DNA from: Mesostigma viride
Taxonomy: Eukaryota; Streptophyta; Mesostigmatophyceae; Mesostigmatales; Mesostigmataceae
NCBI GenBank assembly: GCA_009746045.1
Contig: RPFO01000579.1
Span: 914,660 to 978,659 of the forward strand
Length of the DNA stretch: 64,000 nt
Direction: 5' to 3'
Positions 19,397-31,297 of this stretch are shown here, in pieces. The notes under the pieces were generated by a model that worked only from the letters and a program-made list of their open reading frames with translations, did not search any database and had not been told where the DNA came from. The position numbers were made by a program, and so were the translations under genes. Numbering within the stretch: position 1 is the stretch's first letter; every line of letters begins with the position of its first letter.

Positions 19397-21193
19397 TTGA
19401 ATGTCTCTGTGTTGGTAGATAGCGGTGCGGCTAGCTCCTTTGTGAGCGAGGCCCTAGTTAGGCGTTTAGGACTAGTCCCTACCCCTCACACCAAACCTGT
19501 CACTGTTCATTATGCTGATGGTCGCACCAGTCATTCCCCGGGTACGGTGTCCCTTCCCCTGGTCATACAAGGACGTACTGTCAACCTGACGGCCACTATA
19601 GGCCCTATCACTACCGCTGATGTATTACTAGGATTAGATTGGCACCAGGATAATAAGATTACTATTAATTATGATACCATGGTCATTTGGTTTCCAGATA
19701 GCTCTTACTGGGTACCGGAACGTCATTATAGATTGGAAAATTTATCCTTGGTAGATATTACTCCTCCTACACCTGTTGATCCTCCTGTAAGACCTATACC
19801 TGAAGTATTAATGTCCAATGATGAGTTGCGTTCTGAATTAAAGGAATATGGATATTTATTATGTATGTTCCTTCAGTTAGAAGTACAGGAGATACCTATC
19901 ACTAATAATAGTGTGGATATAGATATAAACACAGTGGATACAATAGGAGTGGGATTTACTGAAAATGAAATAGTAAGATACATGGCTGTGATAGATTCCT
20001 CAAAAGTTTTTGAAGAAAAGACTCCTTCTTATCCTCCTCCTCGTTCTGTTTTACACCGTGTAGTTATCAAGGACGGTGCAGTTCCTACGCACTCTCCGAT
20101 GTATAGAATGGGCCCTACCGAGTTAAAGGAACTAAAACAGATTTTAGTGTCACTATTAGAAGCAGGATTGATAGAGCCTAGTAACTCTCCCTACTCAGCT
20201 GGTGTCCTGTTAGTTCCTAAGCCAAATGGCAAGTTTCGCCTAGTTACTGATTATAGGAAGTTGAATGATATTACTGTGAAGTCTAAATACCCTCTACCTC
20301 GTATTGATGATATATTTAATAAGGTTAAAGGTTCCACTTGTTTCACAGTACTGGATTGTGCGGATGGTTTTTGGCAGTTGCGGATAGCTCCTGAGGATTG
20401 CCATAAAACCGCCTTTGCTACCCCTTTTGGTCATTACCAGTTTAGAGTAGCGGCTATGGGACTCTGTAACTCGCCTGCCTCTTTTCAAATGTTAATGAAT
20501 GAAGTGCTTAGACCTGTTATGGGAAATTCTCACCTTCCTCAGGTGTCCTCTGATTTAAAGGATCCTTCCTTCTCCTCTGTTTCTTTATCTGAGCATGACC
20601 GTTCTTGTGCTCAAGCTTACTTAGATGATATTCTTATTTACTCTCCTGATTTTGAAACGCACCTACGTGATTTAAAGAAAGTATTAGAAATAATGGCTGA
20701 AAATTCTTTGTGGGCGCGCCGTGCTAAAGTTCGTTCGGGTAGGAGTGTCCCATTTTTAGGGCACGTTCTGTCAGATGCCGGGGTCGCTACCGACCCGGAT
20801 AAAACTAAGTCAATTCAGGAATGGCCTACTCCTACCGACGTTAAAGGTGTACGTAGTTTTCTAGGAATTGCTTCTTACTATAGGCGTTTTATCCCGCGTT
20901 TCGCAACTATAGCAGCCCCTATTAATCATTTATTAAAGAAGGATATCCCCTTTGTTTGGAGTAGTGAATGTCAGTCGGCTTTTCAGTGTCTAAAATCCCT
21001 ACTCCTTTCCCCTCCTGTACTCATCCTACCGGATACTACTAAACCCTTTGTTGTAGCTACAGATGCTAGTAAGGTAGCTATAGGGGCGTCCTTCTCCAGG
21101 ATCAGGGTCAGGGCTTACAGCCAATTGAGTATATCTCTAGGACAATGCTCCCTGCGGAGCGTAACTATCCCGTACACCAGCAGGAACTCTTAG
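19397..21193 (+). pseudogene. pol: Gypsy-1 pol: protease, reverse transcriptase, start of RNase H
   Basis: The frame opens with the retropepsin LVDSGAASSFV, followed by LLGLDW. The RT runs from about residue 240 with LVTDYRKLN, FTVLDCADGFWQ, FGHYQFRVAAMGL and the catalytic YLDDIL (about 20618). The thumb and the RNase H start (FVVATDASKVAIG) follow. After about 21090 the frame is lost by a small indel and RNase H resumes in the frame used at 21145. RT and protease are about 70% alike by eye to gypsy-2, though codon use differs strongly. Confidence 0.88.
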
Positions 21194-22599
21194 CGGTGGT
21201 GTATTGTTGCCACGCGTGGCAGCACTTTCTTAAAGGTGCTCAATTTGATGTCTGCCTGAATGAACCCTGTGAGCTAGATCCTTATAGGTTAGTTATCCAA
21301 ACGGATCACCGTCCCCTTACCCATCTTCTCTCCCAACCCAACCTTACCCCTCGGCAAGCGCGCTGGATGGAATTTTTAGCACAGTTTTCCCCTTTTAAAC
21401 TTCAGTATGTTAAGGGTGTAGATAACATAGTACCAGATGCACTCTCTCGTCGTGCAGATTACTCCTTTTTCGAGGACCTTGATGTTCTCAATACTACTCT
21501 AGTTCCTACTACTATGGGTGTAACCCCTTATGGTGAACTACCTGATGATGAATCCTATGCCTACCTCTTTCATACAGCTGTTCGCATGCCTGATCTCCTT
21601 TCTCACGTAGGACTCTCTCTCCCGTGTGAGGCCCTTCCCGTGGCCTCGGTGGGGGGGGAGGGGAAAAATAAAATTTCTATACCGCTTAGCCATATAGCGA
21701 CTAGGTCAGGAAAGTCTTATGAAAACATAGTCCCTCTAGGACCTCCCCTTCTCTTTGGCAAGGCGGTAGGAGATCTCTTTAAACCTGTTCTGGATACCTC
21801 TGTAGCGATGCCTACCTCTGATCTTGAACGCCTTATTAGTAGATTTACGGCCACTGAGCCGGAAGCATTAGCTGCCATTGCTGCACATCCCCAACAATTA
21901 GGCAAGCACCCTTGTAAATTTGTAGGTGGGTTTTTATATGTGCAGATAGCAGATTCTCCCCCTCAATGGCGCCTGTATGTCCCTCCTATCTGTCGCTCCT
22001 CCTTGCTCTTTGAGTTGCATGACTTAGCTGCTCATCAGGGTGGTAAACGGGTACGGGACCTAGTAGCCCGCTCTTATTACTGGCCTTCCCTTTATAAGGA
22101 TGTAGATGAGTATGTTAGAACTTGTCAATCTTGCCAGGAGATGAAACCCAATAACGTAGGACAGATAGCAGAACCTAGGACCTTGCCTGACCCCATCATG
22201 CCGTGGGATTCTATCATGATGGATTTTGTAGGACCTTTTAGAAAGAATGATAGGGGCAATGCCCAGATCCTTGTGTTCATAGATCGTTTTACTCGTATGT
22301 GCCATCTCGTGCCGTGTCCTTTAGAACTCACAGCACGTGATTGCGCACGCCTATACCTCAATAATGTATACAGATATCATGGTTTGAGTAGGCAGTTTAT
22401 TAGTGATAAGGATAAGTTATTTACCTCAGATTTTTGGCAGCAGTTTTTCGCTGCCATCGGTACCAAGGTTACCTACGGTACTGCCTACCACTCCTCCTCC
22501 TCTCATTTAGTAGAGCGTCTTAATAGGGTAGTGAAGAAGCGCTTAGGCACTATGTTAATGGCTCGGGAAGTGATTGGGAGGATTATTTATGTTTGGTAG
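21145..22599 (+). pseudogene. pol: Gypsy-1 pol: RNase H and integrase
   Basis: RNase H continues with LPAERNYPVHQQELLAVV, TDHRPLTHLL and DALSRR. A linker follows, then the integrase zinc module (LHDLAAHQGG with CQSCQ), then the catalytic core with Asp in MMDFVGPF, Asp in ISDKDKLF and Glu in SHLVERLNR. The frame is lost near 22570 and the integrase C-terminus continues in the next frame. Confidence 0.88.
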
Positions 22600-23332
22600 A
22601 GTTCTCCCTCAACAATTGTCCCCAAGCTGCGCATGGATATACGCCCTTCTTCTAGATACTGGTAGACAGCCTCTTACCCCTACCTCTCTCTTAGCTAGTC
22701 CTCTACGGGACAAGGATGATGTGTCCCGAGATACTGTAGAAGGTGTACAGTCCTTACTAGATAGAATGAAAACTGCTCATGACCACGCGATCTCAGGGTA
22801 CCAAAAAGCTCAGTCTAAGTACCTTGCTAGGTTGCGTGCCTCCTTAGATAGAAGAGCACCTGAGATAGAAATAGGAGATCTAGTATTAGTAGAAGGCCCC
22901 CGTGTTGGCCGTTTTGCTCATAAGTTTGAAGCAGAACTTAAGGTCAAACTTAGGCCCGCCTTCTTAGGACCCTTCCATGTGTTGTCTAGAGTAGGAAATT
23001 TCTTATATAAAGTCGATATCCCTACCTCTTGGCAGACACATTCAAACACCTTCCATAGAAGCCAGCTGAAACTGTACCACCCTAGTACGTTCGCTGGTAG
23101 AGAGCTAGCGCCTGCCCCTTTAGAGCATAACCCTGACACTGGGGAAGTAGAAGACGAAGTAGAAAGCATCGTGGCCCATAGAGATATCAAAAAGGGCCGC
23201 GGTACCCAGCGTCAGTATAAAGTGAAGTGGATGTATGCTCGTAGTGAAGTAGATAAGGTCTGGTATACGGAGAGTGAGCTAGATGGGTGTAGTCGCCTGC
23301 TGCAGGAATATAAAACCCTGCACAAGCTCTAG
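22600..23332 (+). pseudogene. pol: Gypsy-1 pol: integrase C-terminus and chromodomain
   Basis: The GPY/F-like integrase tail (LRPAFLGPFHVL) is followed by a chromodomain: VESIVAHRDIKKGRG, YKVKW, VWYTESEL and LLQEYK. The chromodomain places the element among chromoviruses, where it is thought to guide integration to histone-marked chromatin. The stop at 23330-23332 is followed about 75 bp later by ORF3. Confidence 0.85.
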
Positions 23333-23408
23333 TTGTAGACCTTCTCCTCTCTTATGTTATGTCTGCTGTCGACGGGTGGTTGGTTGTCCCCTCCCCTCCG
23401 CAGCCGTC

Positions 23409-25732
23409 ATGTCAGAGCCTACCCCTCCGGCTGAGAGCCCGCTGCCGTCCCTGCCCCTACCGGACCCTGAGCTGTACTTCGAGGCCCTTCCGGGCCGCTG
23501 GGTGTCACGGTCCAGTTTCCGGGTGGCATCGTGCAGCCGGCCCTCCAGGCCCAACATGCGGGTTTAGTCAGGGCTGCTCTCTTCGGGGTCACGTGGTACG
23601 GTCCCTCCCCTGCTGAACCGCACCAGCTTGTTTTGCACGGGTTCGACGATGCCGGGCACTGTTTGCTAGAATGTGGCTCCAGCTGTCCAGCCTTGGGACA
23701 GATAGCTGCGGTTCTCCAGTGCCCCAGGGTGTTTTCCTACCTTTCTACCCCTGTGGGCCGCTCCTGCCTACGGGATGTGTTCCCCTGGCTTCCGGCCGAG
23801 GGTGATGCGGAAATAGATGAGAACCCCTGCGACCTTCTACGGGCAGTAGAGTTCATGGAGATAGCAGACCAGACAGCGGGCGTAGGATTGGGCGACCCTA
23901 CTCCTACGGACGCGCCGGTAGAGGCACAGTATTCTCCTGAGTATTCGGCCTCCCCTGCGGCGTCCTCCTCTTCAGTGTCGGCGCCTTCCCCTGTCCCGTC
24001 TTCACCGAGGTCGGTCCTGTGCGCATCGGTGGAGCCTACCCCTTTGGGCTCTGGTCGTGAGCCTGATCCTCTTTCGGCGACAGTTTCTGCGATGCAGGCG
24101 CAGATCCAGTCCCTGACGGCGGCCTTCGGGGCCTTCATGGCGGCCCAGGCGCACGCTCCAGCCACGCCAGGTGGGGTGTCTGCCGCAGCTGTGCCCCCTT
24201 CCCCTTCGGTCGCCTCGACGTCTACGGGTCCGTCTGTGCCGCGCGAGCCCTCGGCGGCTGCGGTTCCCTCTGTTGCTGCGGCTCCTACGCCTTCGGCTAC
24301 CTCTGCGCCTGCTACTGACGTACCTGCGCCTCGGCGCGAGTCCGCCGTCCCAGCGGCCGCGCCCGTCGCCGCCGCGTCCGAGCCGCCCACCACGTCAGCG
24401 CCGCCCTCGCGGGGTTTCTTCAGCGACCCGGGCGGTCTTCCCAGGCTTTGGGAGGGCGGTCCTCCGCAGAGGATCCCGGTGCCTGACTGGAGCTTAGACG
24501 GTAACCAGTCGTATGCCGGATTGCCTGTCCCCACGGGCCCTATTTTCAACATGTGGCCTGGTGGTGCTCCGCCCCCAGAGACCGGCGCGCCAGCTGCGGA
24601 GGCGGGTCCGTCGCGACCCCCTGCGGCATCGGGTCCGACGCGGCCCCCTGTTGTACCGGCGCCGTCTGCGTCTGTGCCGGTTCCTACCCCTTCGTCGGCC
24701 CCTGTCCCTTCGGCCCCGCGGTCTTTGGCTGCGGTTGTTCGGTCCAGTGGCTCTGACCCTCGCGCCACCCGCGCTGCCGATTCCCTTCGGGAGTTGTCAG
24801 AGGGCGATCGGGATCGGGCCCCTTCTGTGGTGCATGCGACTCCGGAGTCGCGCGACACGCCTGTCTTTGGGTACGGTATGTCTGCGCTCGCCTGCCGCCA
24901 GTGTGACCTGCCGCGCGCCTCCGCCGAGCTTGCCATTTCGCCCATGTCCTACGGGTTCTCCCAGGTGTGTCGGGCGCCGCGGGACCGTGGCCTACCAGTT
25001 GAGACTGATCGGCCTCCTTTCGATATGGTTATTTTAGCTGATCCGGTGTTCCAGGGTGAGATCCTGGTTCGGCGCGTCCTGTATCGCTGGGCTAGGCGCC
25101 ACAATGACTTGGACACCTACGGCGGGTTCCAGTGGGCTTACCCTCCGCCTCTGGGCATTATGGCCTCAGATGCCCTTACGGTAGAGTTTCCTGCGGTGCC
25201 GGGTGCCACGTACAGCACGGTCCTTCAGCCCATCCTAGAGTGGGATGCCCGTCGTCCAGCGCCCATCCCGGGCCAGGGTTTGGACTCTCGGGGTCATCCT
25301 CCTCCCCGGGCTAGCGACTACCTCGAGACGTTCGGGTCGCGACAGTGTGCCCGTCGGTGGCGCTCCCGTGAGATTCGGCATATCCGGTTGTGGCCGTCCA
25401 ACGTGGAGCCCCTGGTAGATCTGTTTTTCCCGACGGGTATGCGCCCTCGGATCCGGTACCATCGCCTGCTCCTGCGGGCTCTCTGCCTGATCGCGGTAGA
25501 GCCTTTCCTACGCCTCTTTGCCTGTGGTTTCCTGGACTGGGCCCGGGGCCAGGTCGTTCTTACGCAGCATAGGTATTACTGGGCCTTCCTGGGTCTTTTT
25601 CCTGACGGCGTGTGGGCCGATGTTTTCCTCACTGTAGATAGGCACGACAATGCTGAGGATGTGTCTCACTACCAGGCGTACCTGGATGTCCTGCTGGCCT
25701 CCCGTGGTACCTACCAGACGGATGGCCATTAG
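23409..25732 (+). pseudogene. Gypsy-1 ORF3: long unknown protein after pol
   Basis: The ATG at 23409 (MSEPTPPAESPL) opens about 50 residues; the frame then switches near 23525 and stays open to 25732, giving about 770 residues. The N-terminal region contains DPELYFEALPGRW, a Cys pair (ECGSSC), CPRVFSYL and FPWLPAEG. It corresponds in order to gypsy-2 ORF3 and to the fragment at 11199-11870. A long Pro/Ala/Ser-rich linker spans the middle. The C-terminal region (SREIRHIRLWPSNVEPLVD, YYWAFLGLFPDGVWADV) also has a partner in gypsy-2. No signal peptide, membrane span or envelope feature is visible. Function unknown. Confidence 0.75.
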
Positions 25733-26101
25733 ATAGAGGGCCTTAGGCCCGACCTGAGGGTGTTGTCCCTCCGGTATATAGAGTCGCCCTCACGTTCTGG
25801 CCAGTTGACTGGTCGTTCTTGGTCCTTGGTACTGATTTGTTTACTCTGTGTGTCCTGCCCAGTGCCGTTCCCCCCGGCAAGGACTTTGTTCCAGGCAGTT
25901 AGGGGAACCTACCACCAGGCTTGGTGCTGGCTAACCCTACACCTCCCGGCGTGGTGGTGGAGACCGAGTTAATACGTTGGTGCCTTGTATCTTGGATGGC
26001 TGCCGATTGTGTTGGTGTGTGCTGGGTGCATTAGGTTTCCTACCCCTTGTTTTCCTCCCTGTGCGTAGGGAGAGGGCTCCCTACCTTTGTGGGGGGGGAG
26101 G
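25733..26101 (+). other. Gypsy-1 3' untranslated region with polypurine tract
   Basis: No ORF. It ends in a G-rich purine run (about 26091-26101) directly before the 3' LTR, the expected polypurine tract for plus-strand priming. Gypsy-2 has a matching G-run before its LTR. Confidence 0.75.
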
Positions 26102-26672
26102 TGTTACGTCGCGTAACAATTCGTTGTAGTTACGGACGTAAATTAGGTCTTTTGCCTCGGTTGTCCCTAGGTTTACGTGTAGCTCCTACCGGGACACTAT
26201 TGTCCTCGTAACAGTACCGTGGTACATTGGGTGCCTTTGGGGCGCCGCGCCGCGTACTTTACTAGTGGTCCTGATCCTTTGGTAGAATGTAGTGGACCAG
26301 CGTGCATCTGTAGATGTAGTGGACCAGCGTGCATCTGTAGGCGAGGGCCATGTCGGCCCGAGCGTGTTGGACCGTTGGTGACCATTTATGCACGTTCTAC
26401 CCCTCGTGTGTGCACTCGGCGTGTGTTAAATGAATTAACACATTTAGGCTTGGGTCACGGCAGTGTAGTTGTGTTTCCTTCCTCTATTCCTGGAGTAAAC
26501 GGGTTGTGTCAATGGCTTATGGCGTATTATAGCAACACTTACGTTAATGCATTGAGATCTGGATCGTCTCGTTCGTCTTTCGCTAGGGGTTTAACTAGAG
26601 GTGGCTTGACTAGTTTAGGTAGCATCAGGCCAGGTAGAGGTAGAGGTAGTGGTAGATATCCAAGACGTAACA
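26102..26672 (+). repeat. Gypsy-1 3' LTR
   Basis: 571 bp, matching 15850-16418. It is preceded by a G-rich polypurine tract (about 26091-26101) and followed by the TGTGG duplication. Confidence 0.93.
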
Positions 26673-26677
26673 TGTGG

Positions 26678-26856
26678 CAGCGTTGTGGCCTCGCTCGTTT
26701 GCAGTCTTCCCCCTCTGTGCAACCACGCCAGCATTGGCGTACTTTCCACGAGGCCATAGGGCATTGAAACGTTTCAGGAACTCGCGATACACCTTGTCGG
26801 CATTGTCAGCATGCGTCGGGGAAGTGTACTCCGGCGCTCAGTACCATCTCCGTCCA
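26678..26856 (-). CDS. Transposase-like gene, exon right of the gypsy insertion
   Basis: After an acceptor-like CATCGCAG the minus strand reads WTEMVLSAGV, then a one-base frame change, then YTSPTHADNADKVYREF, KRFNALWPRGKY and GKTANERGHNAAT. The single-base shift near 26835 is probably decay. The frame runs without a stop into 15849 once gypsy-1 and one target duplication are skipped. Confidence 0.55.
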
Positions 26857-27059
26857 CTGCGATGAAAGCAAACATGAGCAATATTACATTGAAAGCACGT
26901 TTCCAGCCAGTGGGGTTTACAATGCGATTATAATATATATGTTTGACTCATGGGGCTTGTAGGTAAAAACCTAAAACAGCTCACACATCATGAAGTGACA
27001 TGTCTATTCAAGTGCACATGATGTAGCATACGGGGAATGTTAGGTTGGCAAGGTCTTAC

Positions 27060-27490
27060 CACGCAAAGGTCCCGCACCATTTGAGCAGTGCCTCGAACGC
27101 GCTGCATGGGGAGGCCGTGCGTTAGGTTCTTTGGCAGACTCCCGCACTCGAAGAATCCATTCCATGGCATGTGGTACCATCGGCAGGCACTGCAGGAACT
27201 GCATGGCCTTGAAGAAAGGGTATTGGGTGAACGGGTTCTTGGGCAATGCGGCCCTTCCGCTGGTGGTGGGCCACGCTCTCGCATATGCATCACATTCCCG
27301 GATCTCATCGGATTTCAGGAGCCGGGTGCAGATGAAAATGAAGACGGTTTTGATGATCCCCAAGCACAGCAAGTGAAAGATCTCAATGGGAAACTGTCGA
27401 AACCTGTCCCAGTGCCTGAGACCCTGCCATACGGAGGGACGGCTGTGCTTAATACCGTGCTCCGCCTCCGCCTCCTTCGCGAGCTTGGCC
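27060..27490 (-). CDS. Transposase-like gene, middle exon
   Basis: A good acceptor (GTTTTCCAG, exon from 27490) and donor (GTG then GTAAGACC, GT at 27059-27058) bound the frame. It contains HSRPSVWQGL, WDRFRQFPIEIFHLLCLG and IIKTVFIF. The pattern of aromatic residues, Pro, then H-LL--G-IK matches the 'P..LLH...G..K' region of Plavaka/Tnp2-type transposases. A small further exon between this one and 27840 is likely (open frame around 27640-27770) but its borders are unclear. Confidence 0.55.
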
Positions 27491-27839
27491 CTGGAAAACG
27501 CAATGTGTGGGATGGAAGGCACAAAGTTTCACAATCGGGATACGTCAAAGCATGCAGACCTTGTGGAATGGTCTACGAAAGCTTGGCAGATATCCGAACC
27601 ACCACGGCAGACCTTATGCTACAGACCATCTGTGCACGGTCAGACCTTGTTGCTGCCACACACACAATTGATGACTGCACACAGGGCGGCGTTGCTTTCC
27701 TCCCGCTGGACCTGGGTACCATCCGCCATGCATGCATGGTGCGGTGTGAATGGGTCTACATAAGACTGGTAGATGCAACGTGGGGTGCTACCAGACCAAT
27801 TGTGTTATATAGCATGGAGTTCATGTAGGGTTAACTTAC

Positions 27840-30800
27840 TTCTCACGAGCCGTCAGTCCCTCACGCTCCATGGTTGCGCACACAGCTCGGTGGCCCTCCT
27901 CCGTACGCAGCTCAAGCACCACTTCGGTGTGCCCCCAGAACTCGGAGTGGAGAGTACAAAAGCCGCAGCCATGATTGCTGCCAGACGCCATGAGCCCCAT
28001 CTCTGCAAACCGCGCCCCGGAATCTAGCAGCCAAAAAAAGGGTACTCTGACCTCCATCCACGACACAACACCGGTCAGAGGGTCTGCCATTTCCATGGCC
28101 ACCCCTTGCTGCAGTGGGCGGATCTCGTTATCCAGCAGCCACTTGTTGAAGGCATCCGCATCCACATGCTTTGGCCTCAGCGTGACCACGTGATTGCGGG
28201 CAGCCGATCGATCCAGTGTTAGGATCCTGAACTGATACGACAACACATCGGCATCCGTATTGTCAGTGATCTTGAAGCTATCCATCCAAAGCACGATTGG
28301 GATCACAACGACGGGCAAGCCCAGCCGCGGGCGGGCCTGACACTTGCGGAGGGGGCCCTTCTGCCAGTCCCTGAAATCACCTATGGGCTGCATCAAAGGG
28401 TGGCCATGGGGATCCCTTAGATCATTCCCATCAGCATCTGTTTCCACGATGCCCCCGGTCGTGACTCCGTATGTCCGTGACAAGAAGTAGTCGTGTTTCC
28501 CAACTGCGCCCTCTTGCTCTATTTCCGCGAAGTCTTCTTCAGAGTGAACCCTGATATGGCGCTTGTAGGAGTTATATACAACGATTCCTTACGGAATCGA
28601 TACTAAGCGCTTAGTATCGATTCCGCAAGGAATCGTTGTATATAACTAAAACTTTTGCTTGCGCCGGCAAGGCTAAGGCCGATACTAGTCGGGTCATCGA
28701 ATTGGCTATTCGATTATCGAAGTTGCCTATTCGACCATCGAACTTTCCTATTCGATTATCGAATTTTCCTTATTCGATTGTCGAAATTTCCTATTCGACG
28801 GGGGGTCAGAGGCCAGCGGCCTATCATACTCGGTGCCCAGCGAGCCACCGAACTAGGCCTAGTCGATTATAGCGAGACATCGCGTGGAAATTAGCCGATT
28901 TCGGGGACTTAGCCGATTTTCGGAGCGACGTCGAACAACACAGATGATTAGCCGGTTGAGCACATCATATCAGTCGAATAGCTAGTGCTAGTACTCCGCC
29001 TATTCAGCGGAGAGCACTTGCCTTTTTTCGATTAACATAGCACATTAGGTCGAACGATTAGCGTCCGCAACGTTATTCGCATGCCTAGGCGAAAAATCCA
29101 CCCCCGGAACGATCCTAGCGGGATTCGAACCCGGGATGCTGGCGTGTCGCAACAGTCTTAGTTATATACATCGATTCCTTACGGAATCGATACTAAGCGC
29201 TTAGTGTCGATTCCGTAAGGAATCGATGTATATAACTAAGACTGTTGCGACACGCCAGCATCCCGGGTTCGAATCCCGCTAGGATCGTTCCGGGGGTGGA
29301 TTTTTCGCCTAGTAATGCGAATAACGTTGCGGACGCCAATCGTTCGGCCTAATGTGCTATGTTAATCGAAAAAGGCAAGTGCTCTCCGCTGAATAGGCGG
29401 AGTACTAGCGCTAGCTATTCGACTGATATGATGTGCTCAACCGGCTAATCATCTGTGTTGTTCGACGTCGCTCCGAAAATCGGCTAAGTCCCCGAAATCG
29501 GCTAATTTCCACGCGATGTCTCGCTATAATCGACTAGGCCTAGTTCGGTGGCTCGCTGGGCACCGAGTATGATAGGCCGCTGGCCTCTGACCCCCCGTCG
29601 AATAGGAAATTTCGACAATCGAATAAGGAAAATTCGATAATCGAATAGGAAAGTTCGATGGTCGAATAGGCAACTTCGATAATCGAATAGCCAATTCGAT
29701 GACCCGACTAGTATCGGCCTTAGCCTTGCCGGCGCAAGCAAAAGTTTTAGTTATATACATCGATTCCTTACGGAATCGATACTAAGCGCTTAGTGTCGAT
29801 TCCGCAGGAATCGATGTATATAACTTCGATGTATATAACTGTAGGTCCCTGCCTCCACCAATTCCGTCCAGTTGCATGCAAATAGCTCCTTCTCATGAAA
29901 CCCGGGGCTTCCCCTTTTCAGGTGCGTGTGTCGCCACTTGTTGGCATACAAGTACTGCACCTCGAAGAGCACCTTGACAGAATCCGAGAGCTTGTCGTCA
30001 CGCTGGTACAGGACGCCGATCAGCCTCACCGGGGCCCCATAAGGCTTGCCTTTGTTCACACCGTCCTCAGTCACCGAGACCTCGAGGAAGTCACCGACCG
30101 TGAACGTCTGGCCGGATAGCGCTATCCCACGAAGGCGGCACAGAGGATGGTCGTGGAAGAAGGTACTCATGTGGAAACCTGTGCGCCGGCCATCCGCAAG
30201 CACCTCGGGCCGCACATGCAGGTGGCGCGTGACATTGTGCTGGCGTAGCAGATGTTGAAGCCGGGTCTTGATGCTGCACGTGTGGGCGACGTCAGAGCCG
30301 TTAGGGAGTTCAATTCGCGTGACATGGTGCGTTGGGAGCTCCTTTTCCACCTTCCTGACCACAGGGAGTGTGAGCCGGTCGGCATCTTCCGATCGGTACT
30401 TGGGGTCTTGTCTCATGGCAGTTCTGCACAGCACGCCTTCGTCAGTCCGAGAATCGATTCGCTTATGGTATGCAAACTCCAGAAACTCCGAGTGCGACCG
30501 AAAGATCCCGTACCCAGTCTCATTTCCCTGGCCGTCTGTTGGGGCCGAAGGCACTGAGCATGGATCAGGAGCTGCCACCGTCATGCGCCCGTCTATTTTC
30601 CCCCCTGGACAATGGCTAAGTCTCCGTTGCACGGCGGGCTCCTCAACGGAGTCAGCACTATTCCCGCCGTCGCCTCCATCCCCTGATTCAGTTGCATCCA
30701 CTTCATCTGACCCAGCGTCGCGCGACAGAGCCCTCCCAGCGTCAACATCATCACCAAGTGCAGCGTTATCCACCAACTCGTCCTCAACGTCCTCATCGCA

Positions 30801-30881
30801 GTTGTTGATGCCAATGACGGTGTGAGCCACGGCGATGTCTTGACGCTTTCTTTGCCTGCTGAAGAGATACCGCTCAGGCAT
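27840..30881 (-). CDS. Plavaka/Tnp2-like transposase gene, N-terminal exon (interrupted)
   Basis: Start at ATG 30881 (MPERYLFSRQRKRQ), preceded by an open in-frame GTG at 30917. An acidic stretch follows, then a segment resembling a BAH module (TVGDFLEVSVTEDG, APVRLIGVLYQ). The exon is split by the foldback element at 28570-29840; without it and one GTAGG copy the frame reads VEAGTYKRHIRVHSEED. After the break come VVVIPIVLWMDSFKITDN, VPFFWLLDSGARF and a Cys motif, HGCGFC, like the 'D..PE' and C-x2-C regions of Plavaka/KDZ transposases. The donor is GAGAA then GTAAGTT at 27839. Family assignment is by eye. Confidence 0.5.
28570..29840. mobile_element. 1.27-kb palindromic foldback element
   Basis: Bounded by a GTAGG duplication (28565-28569, 29841-29845). 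Structure: hairpin (28570-28647), arm (28648-29159), central hairpin (29160-29237), inverted arm (29238-29748), hairpin (29749-29825), then a 15-bp repeat of the last bases (29826-29840). The hairpins share AGTTATATAC stems and an AAGCGCTT apex. Next to the central hairpin each arm has GGTTCGAATCC, a tRNA T-arm motif. The arms also contain repeated TATTCGA..ATCGAA motifs. No protein is coded. Confidence 0.88.
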
Positions 30882-31297
30882 TTGTAATCGCTTCCTTCGA
30901 CGGGAATAATTAGGCACCCTGAAACCGTCCTGGTGGAGGGTCGTCCGTGCCTTTCATCATAAGGCTCAAAGACACCGACGACCAGCCATGCAGCTAAAGC
31001 CACTGTTTGAGTTCCTGTGCCGAGGGTCCTCCACTCCCTTGAGTATCCTAGTATCCAGCGTGTAGTTCTTCTTGCCTGCGTTAATTGGGCAATGAACGGT
31101 AATTCAACAAGGCGAACAAAACATTAATTCCATGCATTCGGCCTGGCCAAGTTTTGCGCTGTGCCGCCGCCACTTCACGAACCACGGTAATGACGTTTAT
31201 ATAATATAAGCCCTAACCTACTGTGATATAATGAAGTTGGTGTCACGTGAGCACAGGACCTTCAATTGCTATTCTCCAAGTGGCAGGGATTATTAGG
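30882..31297. other. 5' flank of the transposase-like gene, no gene seen
   Basis: The promoter region of the minus-strand gene would lie here. No clear motif was found, and the region is otherwise AT-rich with only short ORFs. Confidence 0.4.

Larger units (their letters stand above)
15850..26672 (+). mobile_element. Gypsy-1: complete Ty3/gypsy chromovirus with extra ORFs
   Basis: A 10,823-bp element with LTRs 15850-16418 and 26102-26672 (TGTTACG...CGTAACA) and a TGTGG target duplication (15845-15849, 26673-26677). Order: primer site, ORF0 with an RNase H1-type hybrid-binding domain, gag, protease, RT, RNase H, integrase, chromodomain, then a long ORF3. Coding frames carry several frameshifts, so it is inactive. 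Its codons are clearly more AT-rich than those of gypsy-2. It is inserted in an exon of the transposase-like gene. Confidence 0.93.

Noticed and set aside
23737-24945. 402-codon minus-strand ORF opposite gypsy-1 ORF3
   Set aside because: It is the antisense shadow of the Pro/Ala/Ser-rich linker; GC-rich third positions keep it open.
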